A DNA stretch of 42,166 nt. Origin: Muribaculaceae bacterium. GTDB lineage: Bacteria; Bacteroidota; Bacteroidia; Bacteroidales; Muribaculaceae. The DNA is taken from the NCBI GenBank assembly GCA_017436845.1, contig JAFSCJ010000017.1:1-42166 (forward strand), in the 5' to 3' direction. Below, one piece after another: positions 6,286 to 14,347 of this stretch; the first letter of the stretch is position 1, and each line of letters starts with the position of its first letter. Under the pieces are notes generated by a model. The model was not told the origin of the DNA and ran no database searches. It worked only from the letters and a program-made list of their open reading frames with translations. Made by a program: the position numbers and the translations under genes.

Positions 6286-9066
6286 ATGAAATCATTTTCT
6301 CGATATGTCGTCTTAATGGCGTTATTTTTATGTTCGGCAACAGCCTTTGCAGCAAGTATCAAAGGGATAATAAAAGATACAAGTGGAGAACCTTTGATGG
6401 AGGCAACAGTGAGATTGTTGTTGGCTCGCGATAGCTCATTTGTAAAGGGAACGACAGCTGACATGAACGGTCGATTTACAATCGGAAATGTAAAAAAAGG
6501 TCGTTATATTGTTCAATCTACTTATATAGGCTATACTCCCTCATACCAAAATGTTTCTGTAGGAGAAAATGATGTAAGATTAAAGCCTATAGTGATGAAT
6601 GAGGCTTCTATAATGCTTAAAGAAGCTACTGTAACCGGGGTTAAAACTCAGATCACTGTGAAAGAAGACACTGTAGAGTTTAATGCCGACTCTTACAAAA
6701 CACAACCCAATGCTGTTGTTGAAGATTTGTTGAAGCGCCTTCCCGGAGTTGAGGTTGGCACAGATGGTAAGATTACTGCCAATGGTAAAGAGGTTACAAA
6801 AATTCTTGTTGATGGCAAGGAGTTTTTCTCAGATGACCCCAAGGTTGCAACAAAAAATCTTCCTGTGAATATGGTGGATAAACTTCAGGTTGTTGACCGC
6901 AAGAGCGATTTGGCTCGATTGACCGGTGTCGATGATGGCGAAGAGGAAACAGTGATTAACCTCACCGTAAAGAAGGGTATGAAAAACGGATGGTTTGGTA
7001 GTGCTGAGGTGGGTTATGGTACCGATGATCGCTATAAAACTGGTTTTATTGTTAACCGTTTTTGGAATGACAATCAGATAACAATTGTGGGTAGTGCCAA
7101 TAACATCAATGAACTTGGTTTTACTGATGGAAATTCAGGCCGTTTCCGTCGTTTCGGTGGTGATAATGGAATCAACACATCACAGACATTTGGTGTGAAC
7201 TTCAATGTTGGCAAGGAGGAGATTTTCCGCGTGGGAGGTAATGTGATGTATTCACACACCAATAATAATTCACGTCAATTGAAAAATCGCCAATATCTAT
7301 TTGCCGATTCGACATCATTTGAAGAATCAGGAACAGCATCACGAGATAGAGGACATAATATACGTGCCGATTTTCGCGTACAATGGAATCCCGACTCGTT
7401 TAATACATTTGAATTCCGTCCACGAGTGTCGTTGAATTTTAATGATTCAAAAAGTATCGATTCAACTTTGACTCTTGCCGGTGATGCGTTATTTACTCCT
7501 GTAAATCGTAGTTTCAATACCGGAAATTCCGATGGTAAGTCATTTGAATTTGGTGGCGAATTGGTATATAATCATAAATTTAAATCTCGTCCCGGACGTT
7601 CCTATTCGGTGCAATTGCGCTATAATTTGAGCAATGTGAGAGAAGATGAAAATAGTTACTCGCTAAACCGTTTCTTCTTGATGAATGACTCTCTTGATTT
7701 ATATGACCAATATGCAGATAATCACACATGGAGCAATATGACTCAATTGCGTGCTTCATGGACCGAGCCATTGGGCGATGCAAAGAAAGGTCGTTTCTTG
7801 ACATTTGCCTATCGTGCACAATATCGATGGAACAATGCCGACAAGATGGTGTATGACCACCCTGTGATATTCCCTGATGGGGTGCTCGGGACTCCGGAGA
7901 TTGATTATAGCCAATTGATATTCAATGATTCTTTGAGCAATCGTTTCCGCAATGACTATTTCAGTCAAGATATACGTCTTGGATTGAAACAAGTCAAAAA
8001 AGATTATACTATTGAAGCAGGGGTGTCTTTTATCCCTACAATGTCGAAGAGTGATGACTTGATAAATTCGGCTCGTGATATAGAAACTCGTTGGGTGTGG
8101 AATTTTGCTCCATTCTTGCGTTATAGATATAAGCTAGGCAAGACACGCTCAATAAATGTGCGTTATAATGGTCGCTCTTCTCAACCCTCAATGAGCCAAT
8201 TGCAACCTGTTGCCGATAAGTCAGACCCAATGCGTGTCGTTGTTGGTAATCCAAATCTTGATCCCACGTTTACCCATAGTATAAATTTCCGTTTCCAAGA
8301 TTTCAATGCCGATGCACAACGTTCGATAATGGCAATGGGAAATGTTCAAATAGCGCAAAATAGCATTATCTCTCGTACATCGTTTGACGCAAATACCGGT
8401 GCGCAAACGACGACTTATACCAATGTTAATGGGGTGTGGAATGCGCGTTTGATGGGTATGATTTCGTTTCCATTCAGGGATAAACGTTGGCAATTCAATA
8501 ATAACCTCTTTGGGTTCTATAGCCAAACAATAGGTTTCAATAACGGCTTGCGAAACAGAAGTGGATCGTTGACAGTGGGAGAATCATTCTCTATAGCTTT
8601 CCGCCCCGATTATTTTGAATTAGAATTACGCCCGTTCTATAACTTACAAAATACGCGAAACTCGGTGCAAACGAGTGCCAATCGCAATGTGCACACCTAT
8701 GGAGGACGATTTGACGGTACATATTATACTCCATGGGGCTTATCGTTCAATACCGATCTCTCTTATTCAGGAACAGAAGGGTATTCAGCCGGATATGATA
8801 CAAAGCAATGGATGTGGAATGCTTCATTATCCTATCAATTCTTGAAAGGTAAAGCTGCGACATTGTCGATAAAGGTCTATGACTTGTTGCAACAAAAATC
8901 AAATATCCGTCGTACAGTAACCGCTAATTATATTGATGATATAAATTATAATTCATTGACACGCTATTTTATGGTGTCGTTTAATTATAAGTTTAACACA
9001 TTTGGAAAGGGAGATGCTCCTGGAGGACGCAATCGCCGATTTGGCCCTCCTCCTGGCATGAGATAA
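6286..9066 (+). CDS. Outer-membrane beta-barrel protein, TonB-dependent-receptor-like, with CarboxypepD_reg domain
   Basis: 926 residues. The signal peptide probably ends near CSATAFA (residues 17-23). Residues about 24-105 are a carboxypeptidase-regulatory-like beta sandwich (ASIKGIIKDTSGEPLMEATV, later GRFTIGNVKKGRYIV). A plug-like segment follows (about 115-235), with DLLKRLPGVEV, KILVDGKEFF and MVDKLQVVD, typical of Bacteroidetes barrels of the OMP_b-brl type. The rest is alternating beta strands rich in Tyr, Asn and Arg, closing with a flexible tail RRFGPPPGMR. These proteins sit in the outer membrane. The substrate is unknown, and no SusD-like partner is adjacent, so this is not a classical polysaccharide-utilisation pair. 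It is a single gene with a strong terminator. Confidence 0.85.
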   Translation: MKSFSRYVVLMALFLCSATAFAASIKGIIKDTSGEPLMEATVRLLLARDSSFVKGTTADMNGRFTIGNVKKGRYIVQSTYIGYTPSYQNVSVGENDVRLKPIVMNEASIMLKEATVTGVKTQITVKEDTVEFNADSYKTQPNAVVEDLLKRLPGVEVGTDGKITANGKEVTKILVDGKEFFSDDPKVATKNLPVNMVDKLQVVDRKSDLARLTGVDDGEEETVINLTVKKGMKNGWFGSAEVGYGTDDRYKTGFIVNRFWNDNQITIVGSANNINELGFTDGNSGRFRRFGGDNGINTSQTFGVNFNVGKEEIFRVGGNVMYSHTNNNSRQLKNRQYLFADSTSFEESGTASRDRGHNIRADFRVQWNPDSFNTFEFRPRVSLNFNDSKSIDSTLTLAGDALFTPVNRSFNTGNSDGKSFEFGGELVYNHKFKSRPGRSYSVQLRYNLSNVREDENSYSLNRFFLMNDSLDLYDQYADNHTWSNMTQLRASWTEPLGDAKKGRFLTFAYRAQYRWNNADKMVYDHPVIFPDGVLGTPEIDYSQLIFNDSLSNRFRNDYFSQDIRLGLKQVKKDYTIEAGVSFIPTMSKSDDLINSARDIETRWVWNFAPFLRYRYKLGKTRSINVRYNGRSSQPSMSQLQPVADKSDPMRVVVGNPNLDPTFTHSINFRFQDFNADAQRSIMAMGNVQIAQNSIISRTSFDANTGAQTTTYTNVNGVWNARLMGMISFPFRDKRWQFNNNLFGFYSQTIGFNNGLRNRSGSLTVGESFSIAFRPDYFELELRPFYNLQNTRNSVQTSANRNVHTYGGRFDGTYYTPWGLSFNTDLSYSGTEGYSAGYDTKQWMWNASLSYQFLKGKAATLSIKVYDLLQQKSNIRRTVTANYIDDINYNSLTRYFMVSFNYKFNTFGKGDAPGGRNRRFGPPPGMR

Positions 9067-9074
9067 AGAAGACT

Positions 9075-9102
9075 AAAGTCGCCTTGGTAGGGCGACTTTT
9101 TT
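9075..9102 (+). terminator. Rho-independent terminator of the barrel protein gene
   Basis: AAAGTCGCC (9075-9083) pairs with GGCGACTTT (9091-9099) and runs into a six-T tract. It lies nine bases after the stop and 24 bases from the end of the converging SRP RNA gene. Confidence 0.85.
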
Positions 9103-9132
9103 ATTTAAATAGCTAAAAATGGACATAAAAAA

Positions 9133-9230
9133 GGGCAAGCGATCTACATCGCACCGCTACAACCCGATACCGCTGCTTCGATCAAGACCTGACGGAGTTC
9201 TCGGGGAGCTGGTCGTGTAGGACTTACCCG
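9133..9230 (-). ncRNA. ffs: Signal recognition particle RNA (small bacterial 4.5S type)
   Basis: Read on the minus strand, the apical core GTCAGGTCTTGATCGAAGCAGC (9193-9172) matches the conserved 4.5S core (GGTCAGG, asymmetric loop, GAAGCAGC). The ends pair as GGGTAAG (9229-9223) with CTTGCCC (9139-9133), giving one long hairpin of about 98 bases. A T-run (9132-9127) follows the closing stem as the terminator. A minus-strand promoter directly precedes it. The RNA binds Ffh and directs ribosomes making membrane proteins to FtsY. The exact 5' base is uncertain by a few positions. Confidence 0.9.
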
Positions 9231-9234
9231 AGCG

Positions 9235-9265
9235 CAAAGGTACGCATTTTTTTTTGTGTTGGCAA
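9235..9265 (-). promoter_or_regulatory. Promoter of the SRP RNA gene
   Basis: On the minus strand: TTG (9265-9263), a 20-base spacer and TACCTTTG (9242-9235). The RNA should begin within about six bases of the -7 box, as expected for a stable RNA. Confidence 0.75.
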
Positions 9266-9292
9266 TAGATAATCAAAAAAAAGGAATAAAGA

Positions 9293-9324
9293 TTGTGCGA
9301 ATAACTCAAAAATCGATATATTTG
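9293..9324 (+). promoter_or_regulatory. Promoter of the phosphodiester glycosidase-like gene
   Basis: TTG (9293-9295), a 21-base spacer and TATATTTG (9317-9324), with transcription expected near 9330, 26 bases before the ATG. It is arranged back to back with the SRP RNA promoter, about 28 bases away. Confidence 0.7.
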
Positions 9325-9355
9325 CAGTTATTGAAAAACATTAAATTAATATAAT

Positions 9356-11776
9356 ATGAGAAAATTACTACGTAGCATCTTAACATTAGGTTTATTGATG
9401 GGAACCGTTGTTGTGGTAAGTGCCCAAAACACATTACAATTCAGTTTGGGAGATGAAACATGGACTTATAATGTCGATACTTTGTTTCACGCAAAGGTAG
9501 GTCCCGGGACAACTCAGACTCATTTGGAGCTAACCGGGTCATCTCGTCTACAAGTATTTTATTTGACGATAGACAAAAGAACACCCGGAGTTTCAATCCG
9601 TTCGGTGTGTGCAACCGATAAAGTTTCCGGGACAGAAACAACATCTGCTATGGCAACTCGCAAGAGTAAAAATGGTTTGATATATTTTGCCGGAACTAAT
9701 GGCGATTTCTATTCAACTTCCGGAACTGCCACAAATGGAACAAGTAAAGTGGGTTCTCCCACAACTTCAAGTTTTGTGGATCGTGAGATTTATAAAACAT
9801 CAAATTCAAACTATCAGTTCTCTATTGATGTTGATGGTGTTGCACGCATTGGTCGTTTGAATTATTACTCAGGGACAGCAACTTTGGGAGATAAGGTAAC
9901 TTTGTTCAAAGGAGTAAATGTTGCATCACCAAACAATGGAATTACTATATATACTCCTAAATATTGGGGTAGCTCAAATCAAACAGATAAAGCAGGCTCA
10001 TGTGCAGAAGTTACGGCAAAACTCGTTGAAGGAGATAATTTCTATGCAGGTACTAAGTTTCGCTTAGAGGTTACTTCAACAGCAACAAGTGATGGCGATA
10101 CACCAATCCCTGCCGATGGTTATGTTATTCATGGACGTGGGACATCTACAACAGGATGCAATACAGGATCTTTGGATTTTGTAAATTCACTTAAAGTTGG
10201 CGACATTGTAGAGTTTGATAATGTTGTATTATATGGTCCGACAAAGGATTCTCAAACAGAACGCATTGTGCCTACGCAAGTAGTGTCAGGTAATCCTAAA
10301 AACCTTTCAGGGGGTATAATCCTTGATTCAGAAGGGGAACGCACTGATGCGTCGGCATTACACCCTCGCACCGGTATCGGTATCAGCCAAACAGGCGATA
10401 GCATCATTATGATGGTAATCGATGGGCGCTCGTCAATTTCTGCCGGCGTGAGAACTTCTCAACTTGCGGGTATTATGCGCTATGCAGGAGCATACGAAGC
10501 TGTTAATCTTGATGGTGGTGGTTCTTCAACACTTTATACCCAAGCACTTGGGGTGCGCAACGTGGGTAGTGATGGAAATGAACGTGCAGTGGGTAATGCA
10601 ATTTTTGCTGTGATGGAAGCACCTGAAGATAACGAAATTGCAGAGATCCGTTTTAAAGATTGGGCGATGACTTTCCCGAAATATGGGATCTACACTCCTG
10701 TTATTTATGGTTATAACAAATATGGCATAATGGTAAATAGCAATGTTCAAGGCTATACACTCTCTTGCCCTGCCGAATTAGGTGAAATTACAAATGAAGG
10801 AGTTACATTCTTTGGTAATGGTGATGGCGTTCATGCTTTGACCGCAACATATAATGGCTTAACTGCTTCAATTCCTGTGACAATTCAATCGGCAAGCAGT
10901 GCAGAATTTAAATATACCGATGTGCTGTTGGATAATTATCGTGAATGGCCTGTCGAAATGCGTGCTTTAGTAAGAGGAGAATATATGCCACTTGCGTCTG
11001 ACGCCCTTTCTTGGTTATCGGCTGATGTTAGCATTGCTCAAGTCGATGCTGAATCGGGCGTTGTTAAAGGAGTGAGCGATGGAACAACAACAATAACAGG
11101 AAATGTGGGTGATTTTTCAGGCTCTATGAATTTGACTGTTGAGTGTCCTACAAGCCAATTTATGCCGATTGAGAAAGCTGTAGATACTGAAGCGTGGACT
11201 TCTGGAGCATCAGTGATAGGTGTAAAGGATTGTGCAGTAACAGCGATGGAAAACTCCGGTATATCAATCAATTATACTGTAGCGTCAGGTCGCTCAAGAA
11301 GTATAACAATGATGAGGAGTAATCTAAAAATATGGAGTCTTCCCGATGCAATAAGAATGAAGATTAATCCCGGGAATGCAAATATTAAGACGATGAATAT
11401 ATATGCTAAAGCCAATAATGGAACAAGTAAGACATGTTCAATTTCATCAATACCCCAGAATGCTGAGACAGAGTATGAAATTCCTATTTCAGCATTTGGC
11501 GATGTTAATGATATAGGTATTTATCCGATATCTTTCCAAGGGTTTAATATTGTTTTAAGTGGCGGCACTGTTGGTAATACCCATAGTATTCAAATCCCTC
11601 AGCTTGATGCTGTATATAACAACGTTCCTTCAGGAATAGAAGATATTACAGTTGATAAAGGAATGGATGGTCCGGCTGTATATTATAACTTGCAAGGGAT
11701 TGAAATAAATAACCCTGAAAGCGGGTTGTATATTGTCAAGCGAGGCAGTAAAGTAACAAAAGAGGTAATAAAATAA
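9356..11776 (+). CDS. Secreted phosphodiester glycosidase (NAGPA-like) domain protein with T9SS-type tail
   Basis: 806 residues. A signal peptide ends near VVVSAQ (residue ~24). The phosphodiester glycosidase/NAGPA domain spans roughly residues 60-425. Its best-conserved parts are HPRTGIGISQTGDSIIMMVIDGR (about 336-358) and the strand EAVNLDGGGSSTLY (about 380-393). This family removes N-acetylglucosamine or related sugars from phosphodiester linkages; the substrate here is unknown. Residues about 430-600 resemble Ig-like beta domains, including a Big_2-like stretch (ALSWLSADVSIAQVDAESGV). The end, VYYNLQGIEINNPESGLYIV with a VTKEVIK finish, is a T9SS type-A-like sorting tail and closely matches the tail of the protein at 37175. 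Surface anchoring or release is therefore likely. It is transcribed alone. Confidence 0.8.
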   Translation: MRKLLRSILTLGLLMGTVVVVSAQNTLQFSLGDETWTYNVDTLFHAKVGPGTTQTHLELTGSSRLQVFYLTIDKRTPGVSIRSVCATDKVSGTETTSAMATRKSKNGLIYFAGTNGDFYSTSGTATNGTSKVGSPTTSSFVDREIYKTSNSNYQFSIDVDGVARIGRLNYYSGTATLGDKVTLFKGVNVASPNNGITIYTPKYWGSSNQTDKAGSCAEVTAKLVEGDNFYAGTKFRLEVTSTATSDGDTPIPADGYVIHGRGTSTTGCNTGSLDFVNSLKVGDIVEFDNVVLYGPTKDSQTERIVPTQVVSGNPKNLSGGIILDSEGERTDASALHPRTGIGISQTGDSIIMMVIDGRSSISAGVRTSQLAGIMRYAGAYEAVNLDGGGSSTLYTQALGVRNVGSDGNERAVGNAIFAVMEAPEDNEIAEIRFKDWAMTFPKYGIYTPVIYGYNKYGIMVNSNVQGYTLSCPAELGEITNEGVTFFGNGDGVHALTATYNGLTASIPVTIQSASSAEFKYTDVLLDNYREWPVEMRALVRGEYMPLASDALSWLSADVSIAQVDAESGVVKGVSDGTTTITGNVGDFSGSMNLTVECPTSQFMPIEKAVDTEAWTSGASVIGVKDCAVTAMENSGISINYTVASGRSRSITMMRSNLKIWSLPDAIRMKINPGNANIKTMNIYAKANNGTSKTCSISSIPQNAETEYEIPISAFGDVNDIGIYPISFQGFNIVLSGGTVGNTHSIQIPQLDAVYNNVPSGIEDITVDKGMDGPAVYYNLQGIEINNPESGLYIVKRGSKVTKEVIK

Positions 11777-11791
11777 CATGCTAAATATTAG

Positions 11792-11821
11792 GGTCGCAAA
11801 ATTAAGTTGCGGCCTTTTTTG
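11792..11821 (+). terminator. Rho-independent terminator
   Basis: GGTCGCAA (11792-11799) pairs with TTGCGGCC (11807-11814), one wobble, then a T-run from 11815. It isolates the glycosidase-like gene from the operon at 11878. Confidence 0.8.
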
Positions 11822-11877
11822 TGCTTTGTGTAGAAAATGTGTATCTTTACTTTTAGAATGTTTTAAAATAGAATTCT

Positions 11878-13488
11878 ATGGATATTCTACTCCCTCCTAA
11901 AGCCAATGGTGAGCAAGAAAAGATAGCAAATCGAGTTCACCAATTAATCATTATAGGAGCCAATGGCTCCGGTAAAACACGTTTTACTGAGCGGCTGATA
12001 AACGACTTGTCAGGTAAATCATTTCGTATATCGGCATTAAAAGCACTATATGATTCAAAAGAGCATAATATGCTTCCCGGGTCTATTGATTCGTTGTGTA
12101 GCGATGCGCTTGTAGCCTCATCGTTTATTCGCAATGATGCGAGTTCAGAGTTTGAACGCTTGATGGCATTGCTGTTGAATGAAGAGGTGCTAAATTTGAT
12201 ATCTTATAAAGTGCAGGCCGCGACAGATAAAGATGTAAAACTTGGAGGCACACGTTTAGATAAAGTAATTTCTAAATGGCAAGAAATATTCCCTGAAAAT
12301 AGAGTCTTGTTTGAAGGAGGTCGATTGCTATTTAGCCGTAATATAGATCCGTCAACTTATTCATCGATGAAGCTGTCGGCAGGAGAAAAGGCCGTATTGT
12401 ATTATCTTGGGGCTGTGCTATTTGCAATGGAAAATGCTGTGATATTTGTTGATAATCCCGGCATATTTCTCCATCCTTCAATAATGAATATGGTGTGGAA
12501 TAGTGTAGAGGAGTTGCGCCCTGATTGTACGTTTATCTACACAACACATGACCTTGATTTTGCATCATCACGAGCCAATAACTCGGTGATTTGGGTTAGA
12601 GGATATGATGCACAAACGGTAACATGGGACTATGCTGTATTACCACCACATAGCGGATTGTCAGATGAGATATACATGACAATCATAGGTTCCCGCAAGC
12701 CGGTGTTGTTTATTGAAGGAGATGAAACACATTCGATTGATTCCAAGCTATATCCACTTATATTTACTGAATATACTGTAAAATCATTAGGAAGCTGTAA
12801 TAAAGTAATAGAGGCAACAAGAGCCTTTAATGATTTAAATACATTCCATCACCTTGATTCTCATGGGATTGTGGATAGAGATCGTCGAGATGCAAAAGAG
12901 GTGAAGTATTTGCGAGATAAGAAAATTTTTGTTCCCGATGTGGCTGAGATTGAAAATATTTTGATGTTGGAGGAGGTGATACGCACCGTTGCACGTCGTC
13001 ATGGGAAGAATGAAAATCAAGCTTTTGAAAAGGTCAAATCGGCAATTTTGGCACAGTTTAAGCAGGATATTCGTCAGCAAGCATTGTTACACACTCGTCA
13101 TCGTGTGAAACGTACAGTAGAATATCGTATTGATGGTAAATTTTCAAACATAAATTCGCTAGAAGACCACATGGTGGATCTTGTGAATGAGATAAACCCA
13201 CGTGGCATCTATGAGGCATTTTGTAGAGAGTTTCATGGATATGCCGATAGTGGCGCATATCAATCGGTGTTGCGAGTATATAATCAAAAATCAATGATAA
13301 ATACAAGTAATGTAGCGTCGATATGTGGAGTGAGTGGAGGAAAGGATGAATACATTCGTTCAATAATAAAAATATTAAAAGGTAATGGTCAAGATGCTGT
13401 GCGCATAAGACGAGCGATAATACGCTGTTTTGGAATTACTGATACCGCTCCGGCATCAATGTCAAGTAATAAAAATGAGAAAAATTAA
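11878..13488 (+). CDS. ATPase fused to a DUF4435 (TOPRIM-like) domain
   Basis: 536 residues. The ABC/SMC-like ATPase part spans about 1-265: Walker A GANGSGKT at 27-34, a signature-like LSAGEKAVLYYLG near 165, Walker B VIFVDNPG near 188 (Asn where a catalytic Glu is usual), and an H-loop IYTTHDLD near 222. From about 275 it becomes DUF4435-like: a strand and acidic turn VLFIEGDETHS, then GIVDRDRR near 330 with a DxD pair, together resembling a TOPRIM metal site, and VAEIENILMLEEV. In PARIS defence systems an ATPase (AriA) and a DUF4435 protein (AriB) occur as partners. Here both parts sit in one chain, but the context is a menA operon, not an island. A defence role is therefore a hypothesis. 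Its 3' end overlaps menA by 14 bases. Confidence 0.75.
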   Translation: MDILLPPKANGEQEKIANRVHQLIIIGANGSGKTRFTERLINDLSGKSFRISALKALYDSKEHNMLPGSIDSLCSDALVASSFIRNDASSEFERLMALLLNEEVLNLISYKVQAATDKDVKLGGTRLDKVISKWQEIFPENRVLFEGGRLLFSRNIDPSTYSSMKLSAGEKAVLYYLGAVLFAMENAVIFVDNPGIFLHPSIMNMVWNSVEELRPDCTFIYTTHDLDFASSRANNSVIWVRGYDAQTVTWDYAVLPPHSGLSDEIYMTIIGSRKPVLFIEGDETHSIDSKLYPLIFTEYTVKSLGSCNKVIEATRAFNDLNTFHHLDSHGIVDRDRRDAKEVKYLRDKKIFVPDVAEIENILMLEEVIRTVARRHGKNENQAFEKVKSAILAQFKQDIRQQALLHTRHRVKRTVEYRIDGKFSNINSLEDHMVDLVNEINPRGIYEAFCREFHGYADSGAYQSVLRVYNQKSMINTSNVASICGVSGGKDEYIRSIIKILKGNGQDAVRIRRAIIRCFGITDTAPASMSSNKNEKN

Positions 13489-14347
13489 ATGTTGGATTGA
13501 GGCTATGCGCTTGCGCACGTTGCCGGTGTCATTAGCAGGAGTAATCTTGGCGATAGGATTTGCTATCGCTCAAGGAGAGTATGAGATGACACCTGCATGG
13601 TTGTGCTTAGTGTTTGCACTATTGGCGCAGATTGCATCAAATTTCGCAAATGAATATTATGATTACAAGTCGGGACTTGATAAAAAAGGTCGGGTGGGAC
13701 CTCGGCGAGGAGTAACCGAGGGCGATATAACACCGCAAGCGATGAAAATAGCCACTTATGCCACACTTGCTGCAGCATGTGTTGTTGGGTGCTTGTTGAT
13801 AAATTGGAGCGGATGGTGGCTTATTGGTATTGGTGCTTTAATTGCTGTGGGTGTTATAGCTTATAGCTCTGGACCTTATCCATTGTCTCGTCATGGCTTG
13901 GGCGAAGTTGCTGTATTGTTTTTCTTCGGTGTAATTCCGGTTAACTTTACCTATTATTTGATGACTCAAGATTGGAACTCTGATGTCTTGTTAGGCTCTA
14001 TTGCCGCGGGATTGATGGGAGCCAATGTACTATTAGTAAACAATTACCGGGATTATGACGATGACAAGGCGGTAAATAAACAGACGCTTGCCGTTAAACT
14101 TGGCCGTCAATCGGCAACACGCATATATGCTTTAAATGGCGTGTTTGCTGTGATTATATTTATGCACAATCCATGGTTGGAGATGCCTCGTTGGACACTG
14201 ATTTTTCCTATAATATATTTATTGATTCATTCAATATTATCAATTAAAATAACTCGAAAAGAGGGAAGTGAGTTAAATCCATTTTTGGGAATGACAGCAA
14301 TGGCGATGCTTTATTACTGCTTGTCGTTTACATTATTACAATTATGA
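13475..14347 (+). CDS. menA: 1,4-dihydroxy-2-naphthoate polyprenyltransferase
   Basis: 290 residues from the ATG at 13475, inside the 3' end of the previous gene. A longer frame begins at 13430, but the family N-terminus (KIKCWIEAMRLRTLPVSLAGV) starts here. It is a UbiA-family integral membrane enzyme that joins a polyprenyl chain to 1,4-dihydroxy-2-naphthoate in menaquinone synthesis. The first Asp-rich site is NEYYDYKSGLD at residues 59-69 and the second is NNYRDYDDDKA near 190. Hydrophobic helices fill the rest. Menaquinone is the quinone used for anaerobic fumarate respiration in Bacteroidales. Its stop overlaps the next start (ATGA), so translation is probably coupled across the three-gene operon. 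No other men gene is in the window. Confidence 0.92.
   Translation: MRKIKCWIEAMRLRTLPVSLAGVILAIGFAIAQGEYEMTPAWLCLVFALLAQIASNFANEYYDYKSGLDKKGRVGPRRGVTEGDITPQAMKIATYATLAAACVVGCLLINWSGWWLIGIGALIAVGVIAYSSGPYPLSRHGLGEVAVLFFFGVIPVNFTYYLMTQDWNSDVLLGSIAAGLMGANVLLVNNYRDYDDDKAVNKQTLAVKLGRQSATRIYALNGVFAVIIFMHNPWLEMPRWTLIFPIIYLLIHSILSIKITRKEGSELNPFLGMTAMAMLYYCLSFTLLQL

Noticed and set aside
13430..13474. Upstream start for menA
   Set aside because: Would lengthen the overlap with the ATPase gene and adds residues unlike UbiA-family N-termini.
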